The notes: generated from the sequence alone by a model not told the origin. Shown: positions 1 to 9,130, counted from the stretch's first letter. The stretch is DNA of 64,000 bases from CAJBVW01 sp964457335 (GCA_964457335.1 CAYWGD010000013.1:1-64000); one strand, 5' to 3'. Numbers and translations: made by a program.

Positions 1-36
1 CGCGGGGGGCACGCCCGGAGGCCGGCCCCCCGCGTG

Positions 37-1698
37 TCACGCCGCCTTCGCCGCCTCCCGGGACGCCCGCGCGCGCGCCCAGCGGTCGTACACGATCATG
101 CCGGCGGTGCTCAAGAGCCCGATCCCCACGAAGGTCCACCACACCTGGCCGGGCTGGTGGGTCGCGTAGAGGAAGTCGCGCAGCGACGCCGCGGTCGCGG
201 GCGCGCCGTTCGGGAGGGTGGGGACCGCCTGGACGGCGAAGTCGAGGACCTGGCCGCGCGGCATGACCTCCGCGAGCCGGTCGACGAGCGCGGCGCCGTC
301 GAGCGCGTCGAGCGCCGCGAGGGCGTCGGGCGAACTGCCCGTGCCCATCGACTTCGCGAGCTCGGCCAGCGCGGTGTCGGGCACCCGGCCCGCGCGGGCG
401 CCGGCGATCCAGGCGTCGGCGGCGGCGGGGGAGGCGTGCTCCGCGAGGTACTGCCGGGCGAGGTTGACCTTGTCGCCCTTCTCCTCGTACGAGGCGCCCG
501 CCACGAGGTTCCCGAGCACCCAGCCGATGCCGTCGGGCATGTTGGCGTAGCCCAGGTAGAGCGCCCGCTTGCCCGGGGGCGCGAGGCTCGCCATGTACTC
601 CTGCCGCTTGGGCGAGGACAACATCTCGCCGACCGTGAACAGCGCCACGCCGGTCAGCACGACGTACACGTCGGCGGTGTAGACGAACGCGATCATCGAG
701 AGGCTCGCGATGCCCATGCCGAGGATGGTGCTGCCGAGCGTGCTGAAGCGCGACGACAGCCACGCGAACAGGAACATCGTCGTCATGATGAGGATCGCGT
801 TGAGGTTGAGCAGCCGCTCCTGCGGGATCATGACGCCCTGGGCGCCCTCCGCGATCCACGCCTCGTTCCCCGTGAGCTGGCCGAGCGCGCCCAGGAGCTT
901 CGACGAGTCGGTCCAGTCGTCGACGTAGTTCGGGAGCATGTCGAAGAACTGGTGGAAGCCGAACCAGAAGCCCGCGCTGATGAAGATGAAGCCGAGGAGC
1001 ACGGGGCTCGTGAACAGCTCCACGAGGCTCTCCCGCACGAGCTCGAGCGGCCCGCGGGTGTCGGCGGCGGACTGCCGCTCGTCCTTCGGGTCGGCGTAGA
1101 ACGCGAGCGGGATCAGGTTCGAGAGCACGATGACCGAGCAGGTCGCGAACACGCCGTGCCAGCCCCAATCCATCGTGTCCCGCGCGAAGGCCGGCACGAA
1201 CGCCGCGATCGCCGCGCCCACGTTCACCGACTGGTAGAACAGGCCCCAGCCCATCGAGGAGGTGCCGGGCGACTTCGCGATCGAGTGGGCCATGGTGCCC
1301 TGGATGCCGGGCTTGAAGAGCCCCGTGCCCGCGGCGAGGAGCTGCGTGCCGAGCAGCATGCTCCAGAAGCCGCTCGCGAGCGCCATCAGCGCGTAGCCCG
1401 ACGCCTTGAGCAGGACGGACACCGCGATGGTGCGCTTGTAGCCGAAGCGGTCGGAGAAACCCCCGGCGAAGGTCGGGAGCCAGCTCTGCGTGGCGGCCCA
1501 GCACGCGAGCATCGTGCCCTTCTCCGTGTGGCTGAGCCCCGGCCCGCCCTCGCTCGGCGCGAGCACGACGAACACCGGCACCACGAGGCGGATGCCGTAG
1601 TAGGCCATCCGCTCCATGAGCTCCATGAAGATGCAGAGCCAGAAGATGCGGTCGAACGCGCGGAGCTGGCCGACGAGGCCGGGGGCGGGGGAAGGCAT
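37..1698 (-). CDS. POT/PTR2-family peptide MFS transporter
   Basis: This is a polytopic inner-membrane protein of the proton-dependent oligopeptide transporter branch of the major facilitator superfamily, expected to import small peptides with protons. The first helix carries the family's ERMAYYGIR motif, and later come GTGLFKPGIQGTMA and GWGLFYQSVNVGA, matching the POT signatures around helices 4 and 5. I chose the ATG at 1698 (MPSPAPG...), giving 553 aa. The open frame runs 25 codons further upstream, but those codons encode Arg-rich, non-family sequence. A hydrophilic loop near residues 420-510 is longer than in minimal family members. The gene is divergent from the lipoprotein gene at 1789. 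The substrate is not deducible from sequence. Confidence 0.85.
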   Translation of the reverse strand: MPSPAPGLVGQLRAFDRIFWLCIFMELMERMAYYGIRLVVPVFVVLAPSEGGPGLSHTEKGTMLACWAATQSWLPTFAGGFSDRFGYKRTIAVSVLLKASGYALMALASGFWSMLLGTQLLAAGTGLFKPGIQGTMAHSIAKSPGTSSMGWGLFYQSVNVGAAIAAFVPAFARDTMDWGWHGVFATCSVIVLSNLIPLAFYADPKDERQSAADTRGPLELVRESLVELFTSPVLLGFIFISAGFWFGFHQFFDMLPNYVDDWTDSSKLLGALGQLTGNEAWIAEGAQGVMIPQERLLNLNAILIMTTMFLFAWLSSRFSTLGSTILGMGIASLSMIAFVYTADVYVVLTGVALFTVGEMLSSPKRQEYMASLAPPGKRALYLGYANMPDGIGWVLGNLVAGASYEEKGDKVNLARQYLAEHASPAAADAWIAGARAGRVPDTALAELAKSMGTGSSPDALAALDALDGAALVDRLAEVMPRGQVLDFAVQAVPTLPNGAPATAASLRDFLYATHQPGQVWWTFVGIGLLSTAGMIVYDRWARARASREAAKAA

Positions 1699-1788
1699 CT
1701 CCGGGTAGTAGCCCGGGTGGCGGCGGATTGGCGAGGGGACGCCGTCACACCCGCGGCCGCTCCGGCGTCTCATGCGCGAGGCCCCGCC

Positions 1789-3312
1789 ATGCTATCGCTC
1801 CTCCTCGCCTGCGCCGACCCGGACGACACGAAGCCGCCGCTCCCGACGGCCGAGACGAGCTGCCTGACCGTGTCGCCGGCGTCGATCGACTTCGGCGTGG
1901 TGGCCCGGGGCTCCTCCACCACCGAGGTGCTCACCCTCGGCAACGACTGCGGCGACGCGCCCGCGGCGGACCTCACGATCACCGACGTGACCGTGGGCGG
2001 GCTGATCACGATGGAGGGACCCGCCTCGGCGACGTTGGCCGACGGCGAGGCGCTCGAGCTCACGCTGACGATCGACGGCGCCGAGGTCGGCGCGGGGACC
2101 GACGAGCTGCTCGTCACGACGATCGAGGACGGGACGAGCACGGTGCCGATCTCCTGGCGGGTCACGGGGCCCGTGCTGGAGCTGCCCTCCACGCTGGACC
2201 TCGGCGCGGTGGAGGTCGGCTGCTCCCGGACGGCCACCCTGCGGCTCCGGAACGCCGGCGACCAGCCGCTCACCGTCGAGGTCGTCCCCGACGATCCCGC
2301 GGTGACGGTCACGAGCGAGCACCCGTGGCCGATCACCCTGGAGCCCGCATGGGTGCTCGACGTCGCGCTCACCTGGGCGCCCACCACCTCGGACCCGCCC
2401 GGCGCCGTGCGCGTGGTGACCAACGACGCGTTCGCGCCGGAGACGGAGGTGGGGCTCACGGGCACCACCACCCTGGACCGCTGGCGGACGGAGACCTTCC
2501 TCGTGGACGGCGTCGCGCCCACCGACATCCTGATCACGGCGGACAGCTCGATGACCGGGGGCGCGCGCGGGGCGCTGGGCGACGAGGCCATCGCGGCGTT
2601 TCCGAGCCTCCTGGCGGCGCTCGCGGAGACCGACGTCCGCGTCGCGGCCGTCGCGCGGGACTCCGGGTGCGTCGCGGAGGTGGGCGGGGCGCTCTACGCC
2701 GACGGGGACGACGCGGTGGAGGACGCCGCCGACCTGCTCACCACGCAGTCGAACCTCCTCTTCGAGCTCGGGTACATGCACAACGTCGAGCGCTCGTTCA
2801 GCCTGCTCGCCGCCGCGTTGCAGGAGACGGGCGAGGGCGGCTGCAACGAAGGCCTCCTCCGGGAGGAGGCGATGCTCGTGACCATCTCGATCTCCGACGA
2901 GGACGAGCAGTCGCTGGTCGACGACGAGGAGGCCGTCGAGCTGGTCACGTCCCAGCGGGAGGACGGCACCCTGCGCATGCACGCGCTCGCGGGGCCGTAC
3001 CCGGACGGCTGCGACGACAAGGGGCCTGGAACGCGGTACCAAATGGCCGCCGAGGCCACCGGCGGCACGCTCCTCTCCATCTGCGAGCCCATGGTGGACA
3101 CCCTGGTCGCGCTCGCCGGGGAGAGCTTCTGGTTCGACCCCCGCCTCCCGCTCGCGGACGTGGCGGTCGCGGGGACCGTCTCCGTCACCGTGGACGGCGC
3201 GCCGACCGACGCCTGGACGCTCGACGGCGCCACGGTCCTCCTCCGGGAAGAGCCGGCCCAGGGATCCACCGTGGAGGTGCGCTACCAGGCCGACGTGCCC
3301 TGCGGGGAGTAG
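1789..3312 (+). CDS. Lipoprotein with choice-of-anchor-D domains and vWA-like domain (copy 1)
   Basis: This is a 507-aa predicted lipoprotein. The N-terminus MLSLLLACADP is a short signal with an LLAC lipobox. Two immunoglobulin-like choice-of-anchor-D repeats follow (residues about 25-130 and 130-235; VSPASIDFGVVARGS, then DLGAVEVGC). The C-terminal half resembles a von Willebrand A domain with a MIDAS-like D252-x-S254-x-T256 after DILITA and a conserved SISDEDEQS segment. Two cysteines around GEGGCNEG and PDGCDD may pair. The ATG at 1789 has GAGG 7 nt upstream. The next gene is a close paralog in the same orientation, so this is a tandem duplication. The function is probably a surface-exposed adhesion or binding protein, but no ligand can be named. 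Confidence 0.8.
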   Translation: MLSLLLACADPDDTKPPLPTAETSCLTVSPASIDFGVVARGSSTTEVLTLGNDCGDAPAADLTITDVTVGGLITMEGPASATLADGEALELTLTIDGAEVGAGTDELLVTTIEDGTSTVPISWRVTGPVLELPSTLDLGAVEVGCSRTATLRLRNAGDQPLTVEVVPDDPAVTVTSEHPWPITLEPAWVLDVALTWAPTTSDPPGAVRVVTNDAFAPETEVGLTGTTTLDRWRTETFLVDGVAPTDILITADSSMTGGARGALGDEAIAAFPSLLAALAETDVRVAAVARDSGCVAEVGGALYADGDDAVEDAADLLTTQSNLLFELGYMHNVERSFSLLAAALQETGEGGCNEGLLREEAMLVTISISDEDEQSLVDDEEAVELVTSQREDGTLRMHALAGPYPDGCDDKGPGTRYQMAAEATGGTLLSICEPMVDTLVALAGESFWFDPRLPLADVAVAGTVSVTVDGAPTDAWTLDGATVLLREEPAQGSTVEVRYQADVPCGE

Positions 3313-3321
3313 CGCCGGGCG

Positions 3322-3347
3322 CGACCCCGGCGAAGACGCCGGGGTCG
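3322..3347 (+). terminator. GC-rich hairpin downstream of lipoprotein copy 1
   Basis: A perfect 11-bp inverted repeat (CGACCCCGGCG, loop AAGA, CGCCGGGGTCG) begins 9 nt after the stop codon at 3312. There is no T tract, so it would act as a GC-rich terminator or an mRNA 3'-end stabiliser. Confidence 0.45.
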
Positions 3348-3515
3348 GTCCCCTGCGGGCTCGGGCTCCGCCCTCGGTCGGCGCGCCCCGCCGCTCCGCG
3401 TCGGCCCCGCGCCGGACCGCGCGGCCGCTCCGCGCCCGCGCGCCCTCCGGGCACCTCGCGCGGTCCCGTCACACCTCGGCACCCGCCGGCGTTCCAGCCG
3501 CGGGGTTCATCCACC

Positions 3516-5027
3516 ATGCGCTCGCTCTTCCTCCTGCTCGCCGCCTGCGCCGGCACGCCCGACGAGAAGCCGCCGCTCGGGTCGGTCGACCAGGGCTGCC
3601 TGGTGGTGTCGCCGGCGTCGGTGGACTTCGGCGTCGTGGCCCGCGGGTCCCGCGCCTTGGAGACGCTCACGCTCACCAACGATTGCGACGGGCCCGCCGC
3701 GGAACTCACGGTCGCCGACGTGACCGTGGCGGGTGGGCGCGTGGCGCTGGACGGGGCGGCGTGGACGACCCTCTCCGACGGCGAGACCCTCGCGCTCACG
3801 CTCACCCTCGACGCCATCGACGTGGGGCCGGTCACCGACGAGCTCCACGTGACCCTGGCGGACGACAGCGTGCACACGGTGCCGATCTCCGCGACCGTCG
3901 CGGGCCCTGTGCTCGACGTGGCCTCCCCTGCGGACTTCGGCGCCGTCGAGGTCGGCTGCGCCGGCACGACCACCCTCGCGCTCCGCAACGCCGGGGACGA
4001 GCCCCTCATCGTGGAGCTCGCCCTCGGGGACCCGACGGTCACCACCGCGTCCACGTGGCCCGTCACCCTGGCCGCCGCCGAGGAGCTCAGCGTCGAGCTC
4101 AACTGGGCGCCCGCGGTGGCGGGGAGCCTCTCCACCGTCGCGCGGGTCGTGACGAACGACGCGCTCGCGCCGGACGTGGAGGTCGCCCTCACGGGGACGG
4201 CCACCGAGGAGAGCTGGCGGACGGAGTCCTTCCCCGGCGTCCGGCCGACCGACATCCTCGTCACGATCGACCAGTCCATGTCCGGGACGCGGGTCGACGA
4301 GGTCCGGGCGGCGCTCCCGGCGTTCCTGGCGGCGCTCGAGGGGTACGACTACCGGCTCGCCGGGGTCGGTACGGACGACGGCTGCATCGGGGGGAGCGCG
4401 CTCTACTCCACCCGGGACGACGCGCCGGAGGTGGCGGAGGAGCGCCTCTCCGTGCAGGCGAACATGCTCGCACAGCTCGGCTACACGCAGCTGTGCGAGA
4501 GCCCCTTCACGACGCTCGCCGCGGCCATCGAGCAGGACGTCCCCGGCGGCTGCAACGAGGGCCTCCTCCGCGAGGACGCGAGCCTCGTGACGATCTCCAT
4601 CTCCGACGAGGACGAGCAGTCCGATGGCACCGACGCCGCGGCGTTGGCGCTCGTGCCCCGGGTCGTGGACGACCCGAGCACCCTGCGCATGCACGCGATC
4701 GCGGGCCCCTACCCGGGGGGCTGCGGCGGGTTCGGCGAGGGCGCGCGCTTCTACCTGGCCGCCACGGGGACCGGGGGCACGCTCCTCCCCATCTGCGATC
4801 CCATCGAAACGAGCCTGCTGACCCTGGCGGAGGCGAGCTTCTGGTTCGAGCCGCTCCTCGAGCTCACGGAGCCGCCCGCGGAGGGCACCCTGACCGTCAC
4901 GATCGACGGGGTGCCGTCGACCGCCTGGGAGCTGGACGTCAGCGTGCTCACCCTCCTGGAGGAGCCCGCCCCGTCCTCCACGATCGAGGTCCGATACCAG
5001 GTCGTCGGAGCCTGCGACGGAGGCTGA
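3516..5027 (+). CDS. Lipoprotein with choice-of-anchor-D domains and vWA-like domain (copy 2)
   Basis: This 503-aa paralog of the gene at 1789 is collinear with it through the whole length. It has the lipobox LLAAC after MRSLFL, two choice-of-anchor-D repeats (VSPASVDFGVVARGS; DFGAVEVGC), then the vWA-like half with D252-x-S254-x-S256 (DQSMS), a canonical DxSxS MIDAS at the same residue number as in copy 1. SISDEDEQS and the Cys motifs GGCNEG and GGCGG are kept. It is convergent with the sensor kinase gene that ends at 5049. I see no clear Shine-Dalgarno before the ATG at 3516. The two copies differ mainly in loops, which suggests diversification of a binding surface. Confidence 0.8.
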   Translation: MRSLFLLLAACAGTPDEKPPLGSVDQGCLVVSPASVDFGVVARGSRALETLTLTNDCDGPAAELTVADVTVAGGRVALDGAAWTTLSDGETLALTLTLDAIDVGPVTDELHVTLADDSVHTVPISATVAGPVLDVASPADFGAVEVGCAGTTTLALRNAGDEPLIVELALGDPTVTTASTWPVTLAAAEELSVELNWAPAVAGSLSTVARVVTNDALAPDVEVALTGTATEESWRTESFPGVRPTDILVTIDQSMSGTRVDEVRAALPAFLAALEGYDYRLAGVGTDDGCIGGSALYSTRDDAPEVAEERLSVQANMLAQLGYTQLCESPFTTLAAAIEQDVPGGCNEGLLREDASLVTISISDEDEQSDGTDAAALALVPRVVDDPSTLRMHAIAGPYPGGCGGFGEGARFYLAATGTGGTLLPICDPIETSLLTLAEASFWFEPLLELTEPPAEGTLTVTIDGVPSTAWELDVSVLTLLEEPAPSSTIEVRYQVVGACDGG

Positions 5028-5048
5028 GATCGAGGCCCGCCCGCGCGA

Positions 5049-6278
5049 TCAGGTGCCGGCGACGCTCCCCGCCCCGAGCTCCAGCACGACCCGGAGCCCG
5101 CCCTCCTCCCGCCGCTCGGCCCGCACGGCGCCGCCGTGGAGCCCCGCGACCTGGCGCACGATCATGAGCCCGAGCCCGAGGCCTCCCTCGGGGCGGCGGC
5201 GGCCGGTCCCTCCGCGCCAGAAGGGGTCGAACAGGCGGGGAAGCTCCTCGTCGGACACGCCGGGGCCGTCGTCCTCGAAGACGAGGCGGCCGGGGGCCAC
5301 CGTCACCGTCACCCGCGCGCCGGGGGCGTGGCGCGCCGCGTTCGAGAGCAGGTTCGCCACCGCGCGCGCGAGGAGGCGCGGATCGACCTCCGCGGCGCCC
5401 TCGCCGCGCAGCTCCACGGGCTGGCCGAGGTCCGCCGCGACCTCCTCCACCAGCGCCCGGAGGTCGGTGGGCCGCCGATCCACGGCGACCTGCCCCAGCT
5501 CCAGGCGGGAGAGCTCCAGCAGCTCGGCGATGAGGCGCTCGACCTCCTCGATGTCGTGCTCCGCCGCGTCGATGCGCGCCTCGGGCGCGCCGGCGTCCCG
5601 CAGCAGCTCGAGCTCCAGGCGGACGCGGGTGAGCGGGGTGCGGAGATCGTGGGAGATGCCCGCCATCAGCTCGCGCTCGGCCCGCATGCGCCGGGTCACC
5701 TCCTCGGCCATCGCGTTGAAGCTCGCGGCCATCTGGCGCAGCTCGCCGGGGCCCTCGACGTCGAGGCGGTGATCGAAGTCGCCGGCGGCGATGCGGGCCA
5801 TCGCCTCCCGCGCGGTCTGCACGGGACGCAGGCTGCGCGACGCGATCCAGCTGGCGCCGAGCGCGAGCGGGACCATCCCGGCGAGGAGGAAGATCGGGAG
5901 CCGCCGGCCGGGACGGTCCAGGTCGAGGTCGCGGCGGATGAGGAACCAGCCCTCGGCGGACTCGACCGCGACGACGTCCCGCGGCCCGGGTCGGTACCAC
6001 ACCTGCCGGCCCTCGTACTCGCGCTCCTGCCATCGGCGGGACTCGGGCGGCGGCCCGGGGACGGGCCGGATGTCCACGGAGAGGCGGCGCTCGAGGTCCC
6101 GGGGGTCGGCGCCCGCCTCGACCTGCTCCACCACGTAGACCGCCTGCTGCACCCAGGAGCGGAAGACCGCGCCCGAGAACGGCGCGAGGATCGCGCGGCT
6201 GGCGATGCCCGACGCGAGCAGGGACGCGAGCAGGACCAGCCCGACGATCGCGAGCGTGAGGCGCGCCCGGAGCGTCAC
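5049..6278 (-). CDS. Sensor histidine kinase, CpxA/envelope-stress type
   Basis: This is a 409-aa membrane kinase that phosphorylates the regulator encoded just upstream. It has TM1 at about 7-30, a short periplasmic region at about 31-127, TM2 at about 128-148, HAMP at about 148-200, an H-box with H210 in AGISHDLRTPL, an N-box NLLSNAARHAPG, and G boxes DDGPGV and GLGLGL. The start is GTG at 6278, which overlaps the stop codon of the regulator gene by 4 bp (GTGA) and so implies translational coupling. The short periplasmic domain and the adjacent Spy/CpxP-like gene suggest sensing of envelope damage or metal rather than a small nutrient. Confidence 0.92.
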   Translation of the reverse strand: MTLRARLTLAIVGLVLLASLLASGIASRAILAPFSGAVFRSWVQQAVYVVEQVEAGADPRDLERRLSVDIRPVPGPPPESRRWQEREYEGRQVWYRPGPRDVVAVESAEGWFLIRRDLDLDRPGRRLPIFLLAGMVPLALGASWIASRSLRPVQTAREAMARIAAGDFDHRLDVEGPGELRQMAASFNAMAEEVTRRMRAERELMAGISHDLRTPLTRVRLELELLRDAGAPEARIDAAEHDIEEVERLIAELLELSRLELGQVAVDRRPTDLRALVEEVAADLGQPVELRGEGAAEVDPRLLARAVANLLSNAARHAPGARVTVTVAPGRLVFEDDGPGVSDEELPRLFDPFWRGGTGRRRPEGGLGLGLMIVRQVAGLHGGAVRAERREEGGLRVVLELGAGSVAGT

Positions 6279-6973
6279 CGGGGCGCCGGGCGGCTCGGCA
6301 CCTGGTAGCCGATGCCGCGGACGGTCTTGATGAGCGCGGGCTGCCGGGGATCGTCCCCGAGCTTGCGGCGCAGGTGGCTCACGTGCACGTCGACCGAGCG
6401 CTCGAAGGACGCCCAGTCCTCGCCGCGCGCGAGCTCCATGAGCCGCTCCCGCGAGATGACGCGCCCCGCGTTGGCGACCAGCGCGCGGAGGATGTCGAAC
6501 TCGGTGGTGGTGAGGTCCACGGCGCGGCCGTCCACCGTGGCGACGCGCCGGTCGGGGTCGACGACGATCGGCCCCGCCGCGAGCACGGCGGGCGCCGCGG
6601 CGGGGGCGGGATCCTGGGCGCGGCGCAGCACCGCCTGGATGCGGGCGAGGAGCTCCCGCGGGTTGAAGGGCTTCGGCAGGTAGTCGTCCGCGCCGAGCTC
6701 GAGCCCGACGATGCGGTCGGTCTCGTCGCCCCGGGCGGTCAGCATCACGATCGGGATCGCGCTCGTGCGGCGCACCTCCCGGCACACGTCGAGCCCGTCG
6801 CGGCCGGGCATCATCACGTCGAGGACGACGAGATCGAAGCCGCCGGCGCGGAGGCGGGCGAGCCCGGCGTCGCCGTCGGACGCCGTCTCGACCGCGAACC
6901 CGCGCGCCTCCAGGTACTCGGCGAGGAGGCGCCGGAGACGCTCATCGTCGTCGATGACGAGAAGTCGCTTCAT
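6275..6973 (-). CDS. OmpR-family response regulator, CpxR-like
   Basis: This is a 232-aa two-domain regulator. The receiver domain (1-118) has the acidic pocket D8-D9-D10, phospho-acceptor D52 in LDVMMPG, T79 and K101. The winged-helix DNA-binding domain (about 135-228) contains RSVDVHVSHLRRKLG and the C-terminal TVRGIGYQ. It is encoded 58 bp downstream of the Spy/CpxP-like gene and overlaps the kinase gene, so all three probably share one transcript. The likely binding site is the 10-bp direct repeat array at 7601-7632. Confidence 0.93.
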   Translation of the reverse strand: MKRLLVIDDDERLRRLLAEYLEARGFAVETASDGDAGLARLRAGGFDLVVLDVMMPGRDGLDVCREVRRTSAIPIVMLTARGDETDRIVGLELGADDYLPKPFNPRELLARIQAVLRRAQDPAPAAAPAVLAAGPIVVDPDRRVATVDGRAVDLTTTEFDILRALVANAGRVISRERLMELARGEDWASFERSVDVHVSHLRRKLGDDPRQPALIKTVRGIGYQVPSRPAPR

Positions 6974-7031
6974 CCTGGAGTCCTAATCGAGGGGGGAGGG
7001 GCGGGCAGGAGGGCCTGCCCGCCCGGAGGCG

Positions 7032-7532
7032 CTACCGCTCGAAGTCGGGCCGCTGGCCCATCTCGGGGCGGTGCTTGCCCGGGCCCCGCTCCCCCCGCTC
7101 GCCGCGCTCGCCGCGCTGGGGCATCTCGTCCAGGTTCTCCAGCACCTGCGCCCGCTGCTCGGGCGTGAGCGTCGCGTAGAGCGCGAGGCCCGCGTCGAGC
7201 GCCTCGTGCATGCGCTCGGCCCGCTCCGCGAGGTGCGTGTCGAGCAGCGCGTGGAGGCGCTCCGCGTCGGGCGTGCCCTTCTCGAGCTCGGCCACGAGGA
7301 TCGTGCGGTCCGCCTCGCGCTCGGCACGCACGGCCTCCCGGTCGTCCTTGGCCGGGCGCACCGCCTCGAGCATCTCGGTCTGCTCGTCCGTCAGCTCCAC
7401 GTCCCGGAGGAGCCCGTGGAGCCCGTGCCCGAAGCCGCCGGGCCCGTGCCCGTACCCTTTGGCGACCGCCGCCCCCGAGAGCGCCAGGCCACCGAGCACC
7501 ATCGCGATCACCACCGACTTGTTCGCCTTCAT
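7032..7532 (-). CDS. Periplasmic Spy/CpxP-like protein
   Basis: This is a 166-aa exported protein. It has a signal peptide (about 1-25, ending GAAVAK), a Gly/His-rich segment (GYGHGPGGFGHG), then an all-helical Spy/CpxP/ZraP-like region with two LTxxQ motifs (LTDEQ and LTPEQ) and a charged Gly/Arg/Glu tail. Members of this family are periplasmic chaperones or stress reporters that feed back on two-component systems. The ATG at 7532 has GGAGG 6 nt upstream. It is the first gene of a three-gene unit with a regulator and kinase, the arrangement seen for CpxP/CpxRA and ZraP/ZraSR. The His-rich stretch could bind metal, which is inference. Confidence 0.8.
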   Translation of the reverse strand: MKANKSVVIAMVLGGLALSGAAVAKGYGHGPGGFGHGLHGLLRDVELTDEQTEMLEAVRPAKDDREAVRAEREADRTILVAELEKGTPDAERLHALLDTHLAERAERMHEALDAGLALYATLTPEQRAQVLENLDEMPQRGERGERGERGPGKHRPEMGQRPDFER

Positions 7533-7600
7533 CACCGACCTCCTTGGTAGGTGCTCCCAACGTAGGGGGGCCCTGTGTACGTACGGTCGGCGCCGCCCGA

Positions 7601-7632
7601 AGGTGCGCGAAGCTGTGTGAAGGTGTGTGAAG
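7601..7632 (-). promoter_or_regulatory. Three in-phase 10-bp direct repeats, candidate response-regulator operator
   Basis: Three consecutive decamers AGGTGCGCGA, AGCTGTGTGA and AGGTGTGTGA lie head to tail and are followed by a further AG. A period of one helical turn is typical of OmpR/PhoB-family binding sites. The array lies 69-100 bp upstream of the Spy-like gene and also upstream of the divergent gene at 7705, so it could control either. Binding by the regulator at 6275 is inference. Confidence 0.5.
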
Positions 7633-7675
7633 TCGGGGCGCGGGCGAGGTCCCGAACATCCGCACGCACGTCTGG

Positions 7676-7681
7676 TAGACT
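7676..7681 (+). promoter_or_regulatory. Candidate -10 box for the gene at 7705
   Basis: TAGACT lies 23 nt before the ATG and is followed by an AGGAG Shine-Dalgarno at 7694-7698. No convincing -35 is visible. Similar TAxxxT hexamers precede several other genes in this window. Confidence 0.35.
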
Positions 7682-7704
7682 CCGGTTTTCGCCAGGAGCG
7701 ACCG

Positions 7705-9066
7705 ATGCCGCCTTCCACGCCCGTCGAGCTCGATGCCCGCCGCCTCATCGCGCGCCTCGACCCCGCCACCACGGCCCGCCTCGCCGAGGTGCGCGCGAAG
7801 CCCGTCCTGGCGGACGTGTTCCTGGCGCGGGTGCTCGCGCCGGTGAAGGACGCCCTCGTGGACATCGGCGCGGCCGAGCGCGCGGACGTGCGCACCCCCG
7901 CCGGCACGGAGCTCGCGCTCCTCGCGTTCCAGCGCTTCGCGCACCTGCCCACCGACGGCCAGGTCGGCACCGAGCTCTTCCTGAAGCTCGCCCAGGGCGT
8001 GGTGGCGCGCGGGGGCGACGCCACGCCGCTCATCGCGGCGGCGCGCATCGCCGGGTCGGACGCCTTCGGCGAGGACCCCGACTGGCCGCTCGTCCTCGAG
8101 GGCGTCCGGGGCTCGCTCGCCGTCGAGCTCCTCCAGCTGCGACTGAACGAGCTCGCGGGCGCGGGGCTGACGGTCGACGGGGACTTCGGATCCGCGACGA
8201 GCGCGGCCGTGCGCGCGTTCCAGGCGGCCCGCGGCGCCGAGGTGGACGGTGTCGTGGGCAACGACACCTGGACCGCGCTCATGGCGGACGCGCCCGCGCT
8301 GGTCGAGGGCGCGACGTCGGACGCCGTGCGCATCGCGCAGCTGCGCCTCCGCGACCTCGGCTACGCCGCGCTCTCCGGCACGGGCACCTTCGGCGGGAAG
8401 ACGCGCGAGGCGCTCGTCTCCTTCCAGACCGAGAACGGCCTCCCCGTCGACGCCCGCATCGACGCGCGCGTCTGGCGCTTCTTGCTGGGAGACGACCTCG
8501 GGCACGCGCCGGAGGAGGCGCTCGCCGCGGAGAAGGCGGCGCTCCGGGCGCGCGTGGACGGCGCCCTCGGCGTCCTCCCCGCGAGCGCCCGCCCGCGGGT
8601 CCGGGCCGTGCTGCACGAGGCCATCCGCTGGCACGGCATCCGCGAGAAGCCGAAGGGCAGCAACCGCGGCGAGGAGGTCGACGCGCTCGTGGGGACGCGC
8701 GGCTGGTACTGGTGCGCGCTCGCGGTGTGCGCGTGGATGAAGCGGGGCCTCGGGGTGCCGAGCTTCGACGGGATCCCCTTCGGCGCGGAGCTCGCCGCGG
8801 TGAACGACATCCGGAGCTGGGGCGTGGAGCGAGGCGCGTTCCTCGCCGCCGGCGCGCCCGTGCCGCCCGGCGCCGTGCTGATCAAGAACCGGTCCGGAGA
8901 CACGACCGCCCCGGAGGTGCCGTTCGCGAAGGGGCACACCGGGCTCGTGCTCGAGGACCTCGGCGCCGAGATCCTCTGCATCGAGGGGAACGCCGGCGAC
9001 GCGGTCAAGACGGTCCGCCACACCCGGGGCGAGACGGGGCTCGTGGGGTTCGTGACCTGGTGGTAG
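7705..9066 (+). CDS. Peptidoglycan-binding protein with C-terminal Cys/His (CHAP/NlpC-like) amidase domain
   Basis: This is a 453-aa protein without a recognisable signal peptide. The N-terminal part (about 30-110) is helical and resembles a degenerate peptidoglycan-binding unit. Two clear PG_binding_1 repeats follow (about 135-190, LRLNELAGAGLTVDGDFG; about 205-260, LRLRDLGY...FGGKT). The C-terminal domain (about 290-453) has WCALAVCAW with C337 and GHTGLVLE with H411, then an EGNAG motif, which fits the papain-like cysteine amidase fold of TIGR02594/CHAP proteins. It would cleave or bind cell-wall peptides. AGGAG sits 6 nt before the ATG. It is divergent from the envelope-stress operon, so shared control is plausible. 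Confidence 0.75.
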   Translation: MPPSTPVELDARRLIARLDPATTARLAEVRAKPVLADVFLARVLAPVKDALVDIGAAERADVRTPAGTELALLAFQRFAHLPTDGQVGTELFLKLAQGVVARGGDATPLIAAARIAGSDAFGEDPDWPLVLEGVRGSLAVELLQLRLNELAGAGLTVDGDFGSATSAAVRAFQAARGAEVDGVVGNDTWTALMADAPALVEGATSDAVRIAQLRLRDLGYAALSGTGTFGGKTREALVSFQTENGLPVDARIDARVWRFLLGDDLGHAPEEALAAEKAALRARVDGALGVLPASARPRVRAVLHEAIRWHGIREKPKGSNRGEEVDALVGTRGWYWCALAVCAWMKRGLGVPSFDGIPFGAELAAVNDIRSWGVERGAFLAAGAPVPPGAVLIKNRSGDTTAPEVPFAKGHTGLVLEDLGAEILCIEGNAGDAVKTVRHTRGETGLVGFVTWW

Positions 9067-9101
9067 CGGGTGGGGGTGGGCGAAGAGGAGGTGCCGGAGC
9101 G

Positions 9102-9130
9102 GCGCCGGGGCCCCACCGAGGCCCCGGCGC
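9102..9130 (+). terminator. Hairpin downstream of the peptidoglycan-binding gene
   Basis: A perfect 11-bp stem (GCGCCGGGGCC / GGCCCCGGCGC) with a 7-nt loop starts 35 nt after the stop codon. No T run follows. Confidence 0.5.
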
